DNA of 16,206 nt from JBCDBY01 sp039182715 (GTDB taxonomy: Bacteria > Planctomycetota > PLA2). The notes beneath the pieces are model-generated. The model saw only the letters and a program-made list of their open reading frames with translations, made no database searches and had not been told where the DNA came from. The stretch spans positions 1-16,206 of the forward strand of contig JBCDBY010000072.1 of NCBI GenBank assembly GCA_039182715.1. Reading direction: 5' to 3'. Made by a program: the position numbers and the translations under genes. This document shows positions 14,454-16,206 of the stretch, piece after piece; within the stretch, counting starts at the first letter, position 1, and the number at the start of each line of letters is the position of its first letter.

Positions 14454-14939
14454 ATGAGCATTTCCGTAGGCGACTCGATTCCCTCCGCCACCCTTCGTAC
14501 GCTGACCGCCGAAGGGCCGCAGGAGGTCAAGACCGACGATTTCTTCGCGGGCCGCAAAGTGGTGCTGTTCGCGGTGCCGGGCGCGTTCACCCCGACCTGC
14601 AACAACGACCACCTGCCCTCTTTCCGGGACAACGCAGACGCCATCCGCGAGAAGGGCGTGGCCGAGATCGCCTGCGTGGCGATCAACGACATGTTCGCGC
14701 TCGACGCCTGGTCGAAGGCGACCGAGTCGGCCGGCAAGATCACCATGCTGTCGGACGGCAATGGCGAACTGTCCTCTGCGATGGGCATGACCTTCGATGG
14801 GTCCGGCTTCGGCCTCGGCACGCGCAGCAAGCGGTACGCCGCGATCGTGGACGACGGCAAGGTCACCGCGATCGAGGTCGAGGAGAGCCCGGGCGCCTGC
14901 TCGGTCAGCTCTGGCTCGAAGATCCTCGAGAACCTGTAG
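14454..14939 (+). CDS. Peroxiredoxin, Prx5 type (redoxin domain)
   Basis: This is a 161-residue thiol peroxidase that reduces hydrogen peroxide and organic hydroperoxides in the cytosol. The active site PGAFTPTC gives the PxxxTxxC motif with peroxidatic C49 (P42, T46). The conserved arginine is R124 in GTRSKRYA. The C-terminal ESPGACSVSS has C149, at the position of the resolving cysteine of atypical two-Cys Prx5 enzymes; a further cysteine is at 74. Length and motifs match the bacterial Prx5 group, which often uses glutathione/glutaredoxin or thioredoxin; which one applies here cannot be told. The start was placed at MSISVGDSIP, the usual N-terminus, rather than 23 codons upstream. A good promoter with a leaderless layout precedes it and a strong hairpin follows the stop by 8 bp. 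Confidence 0.92.
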   Translation: MSISVGDSIPSATLRTLTAEGPQEVKTDDFFAGRKVVLFAVPGAFTPTCNNDHLPSFRDNADAIREKGVAEIACVAINDMFALDAWSKATESAGKITMLSDGNGELSSAMGMTFDGSGFGLGTRSKRYAAIVDDGKVTAIEVEESPGACSVSSGSKILENL

Positions 14940-14947
14940 CGACCCCC

Positions 14948-14977
14948 GGGGCCCGGCGGTTGCCTCGGCCGGGCCCC
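14948..14977 (+). terminator. GC-rich hairpin terminator after the peroxiredoxin gene
   Basis: GGGGCCCGGC (14948-14957) pairs perfectly with GCCGGGCCCC (14968-14977) around a 10-nt loop, starting 8 bp after the stop codon. The following bases CTTGCGTG contain no true T-run in the top strand, so intrinsic termination would be of the T-poor kind or need a factor. Position and stem strength support a transcript end here. Confidence 0.65.
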
Positions 14978-15012
14978 TTGCGTGCCCTCTGCAAGCGCCG
15001 GCTCCGCATCGT

Positions 15013-15018
15013 TATCAT
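15013..15018 (+). promoter_or_regulatory. Candidate leaderless -10 box for the last gene
   Basis: TATCAT fits TAnnnT and ends 6 nt before the ATG at 15025. No Shine-Dalgarno and no -35 hexamer are visible at standard spacing. The preceding hairpin at 14948-14977 argues that this gene needs its own promoter. Confidence 0.45.
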
Positions 15019-15024
15019 GAGCAC

Positions 15025-15996
15025 ATGGTGGGTCGAGAGAGTCGAGGTTGGCTGGCGATCGTGCTGTTGTCGGCGATCGCGCACGCGGAGAGCCCCGAAC
15101 AAGCGCCGCCGTTGAACGTCGGACCCTACGAAGTTCAGCTCTACTTCGGCGTCGAGGAGCCGGACTCCGAAGATCTTCGTTGGTCGGTGCGGTTTCTCGA
15201 TGAGCTGCGCTCCCGCATCGACAAGGAGCTTCGCGGCGCCGACCTGCTCGCCGCGAAGAAGGGTGCCGCCAAGCCGGAGGATCGTTGGTCCGTCTGCATC
15301 TGCGCGAATCGCCATGAAGCGAAGCGCGCCATCGGGGGCGCGCAGGAGCCGACCACGAAGGGTTCGGGCTTCTACGTCAACGCGCAGCGCGGTGCCGTGC
15401 TCGTCTTCGTTCCGAGCGACGATCGCAATGCCGATCGACGGAACCTGCTCGACTACGGACTGCGCCAGATCCTCTACCACCGTCTCGGCTTTCGATACTC
15501 GGTGAATCAGGACGCGCCGGGCGCGTGCCTGCCGTTCGCACTGTTCGCGTGGTTCCGATGGTCGTTCCTGCCGGCCGGCGTCGAGTTCCCGCGCCATCTC
15601 GGCGGCATGCGCGCCAAGGATCTGCAGCGCGTGCAGGCCCGGATCCGCGAGAGGCAGCTCCCGGACCTGCGCGCGCTCTTCGCTCTGCGCTACTCCGAGA
15701 TCGTGCCCGGCGGCAAGGTCCGGAGGGAGTATGCGATCCCGGCGATGTTGTGGATCGAGTTCCTCTGGGAGCGACCGAAGAGCCGCCGCGCCCTGCTGCA
15801 TGCGCTGGCCGCCTATGCCGAGGGCGGCCACAGCCCGCAGCGCTTCCCCTATGCGGTCCTCAAGAAAGCGTTGCCGAAGGAACTTCGAAACGGCAAGGCG
15901 ATGGAACGGAAGTTCCGGGCGTACGTGCTCGAAGAGAGCGATCCTCTCAACCGCGAAAAGTGGCGAGATAACACGGCCTCGCCGGAACCGGACTAG
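15025..15996 (+). CDS. Secreted protein of unknown function
   Basis: This is a 323-residue protein with a signal peptide (hydrophobic WLAIVLLSAIAHA, probable cleavage after AHA at 21). I do not recognise the family with confidence. Residues 86-130 have a strand-turn-strand layout (WSVCICANRHEAKRAI, then GSGFYVNAQRGAVLVFVP). Residues 138-185 form helices containing LRQILYHRLGF and a Trp/Phe-rich FALFAWFRWSFLPAG. That order loosely recalls secreted planctomycete proteins with a zinc-peptidase-like core (DUF1570-like), but no HExxH is present, so any such relation would be to an inactive form. The C-terminal third is basic and helical. The ATG is the only good start after the terminator. Codons 152-178 recur as an exact copy at the right end of the window. 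Confidence 0.65.
   Translation: MVGRESRGWLAIVLLSAIAHAESPEQAPPLNVGPYEVQLYFGVEEPDSEDLRWSVRFLDELRSRIDKELRGADLLAAKKGAAKPEDRWSVCICANRHEAKRAIGGAQEPTTKGSGFYVNAQRGAVLVFVPSDDRNADRRNLLDYGLRQILYHRLGFRYSVNQDAPGACLPFALFAWFRWSFLPAGVEFPRHLGGMRAKDLQRVQARIRERQLPDLRALFALRYSEIVPGGKVRREYAIPAMLWIEFLWERPKSRRALLHALAAYAEGGHSPQRFPYAVLKKALPKELRNGKAMERKFRAYVLEESDPLNREKWRDNTASPEPD
15478..15556 (+). repeat. 79-bp exact direct repeat, copy 1
   Basis: This segment inside the last gene is identical over 79 bases to 16128-16206, with an offset of 650 bp. The match ends on the left at a C/G mismatch (15477 versus 16127) and is cut by the window edge on the right, so its true length may be greater. Confidence 0.97.
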
Positions 15997-16127
15997 GGTC
16001 TGTCTGAGAGAACGCCTGGCTTCGACGGGCTGCGGCTGCGCGCCGCTTCACCCCGCCTTCCTTGCGGTATCGACGTGGTACAGCGGCGTCGGCGGGGTTC
16101 GCGACGCTTGTCCGAATTCACTCTGGG
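15997..16127 (+). other. Non-coding segment with possible repeat-element end and hairpin
   Basis: This stretch follows the stop codon directly and holds no gene I can support. It opens with GGTCTGTCTGAGAGAAC, which resembles the termini of small insertion or repeat elements. It also contains ACCCCGCC (16050-16057), complementary to GGCGGGGT (16091-16098), able to form an 8-bp stem over a 33-nt loop. No transposase frame is present. It could be a terminator region, a small mobile-element fragment or misassembled sequence. Confidence 0.35.
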
Positions 16128-16206
16128 CACCGTCTCGGCTTTCGATACTCGGTGAATCAGGACGCGCCGGGCGCGTGCCTGCCGTTCGCACTGTTCGCGT
16201 GGTTCC
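16128..16206 (+). repeat. 79-bp exact direct repeat, copy 2, running off the window
   Basis: This is an exact copy of 15478-15556. The sequence before it differs from that before copy 1. The frame corresponding to copy 1 is open here through the upstream bases but has no start codon context. It may be the beginning of a duplicated gene segment or an assembly artefact at a contig end. Confidence 0.97.

Overview
The window is G+C-rich bacterial chromosome with tightly packed genes and short spacers. No tRNA, rRNA, CRISPR array, integrase or transposase gene was seen. Several features suggest Planctomycetota or a close relative, by inference only. These are a membrane Ser/Thr kinase with a DWG (not DFG) magnesium motif and a large WD40-like sensor domain, a secreted HEAT-repeat/PDZ protein, many signal-peptide proteins of unknown function, a heptanucleotide repeat of the ACGTTGG type, and starts lacking Shine-Dalgarno sequences. 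No 16S or other phylogenetic marker is present to settle this.

Layout, left to right. (1) The 3' end of accA (fatty-acid synthesis) runs in from the left edge and faces a small lipoprotein gene on the minus strand. (2) A divergent promoter region separates that lipoprotein from a plus-strand run: cysteine-free ribosomal protein L31 (rpmE2), a TPR-containing lipoprotein and a secreted HEAT+PDZ protein. (3) The last of these converges on, and overlaps by 38 bp, a 1131-residue transmembrane Ser/Thr kinase with a C-terminal beta-propeller. (4) Upstream of the kinase is a 178-bp spacer holding two oppositely oriented arrays of a 7-bp repeat, then a fabH-type ketoacyl synthase III on the minus strand. 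(5) Divergent from fabH is a two-gene operon encoding an AddB-like and an AddA-like helicase-nuclease, coupled by a GTGA start/stop overlap. (6) addA converges on, and overlaps by 58 bp, a minus-strand secreted protein of unknown function. (7) Divergent from that are a Prx5-type peroxiredoxin with a strong GC hairpin behind it, then another secreted protein of unknown function. (8) The last 210 bp are non-coding and end in an exact 79-bp copy of part of that last gene.

How the parts may work together. accA and fabH both serve the start of fatty-acid synthesis but are not in one operon here. addB-addA encodes a RecBCD-type double-strand-break resection machine. Both subunits end in a PD-(D/E)XK nuclease with the four-cysteine Fe-S staple, whereas the classical complex has the staple only in AddB. 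The kinase, the HEAT-PDZ protein and the two lipoproteins are all predicted envelope proteins and may belong to envelope sensing, but only proximity supports this.

The most general signal is promoter architecture. At five genes a TAnnnT-like -10 box lies only 6-8 nt before the start codon with no Shine-Dalgarno sequence, as expected for leaderless mRNAs. rpmE2 and addA, in contrast, have strong Shine-Dalgarno sequences. I did not find a convincing new defence or mobile system. The items most worth checking are the dual Fe-S AddAB pair, the inverted heptamer arrays, the leaderless promoters and the terminal 79-bp duplication.
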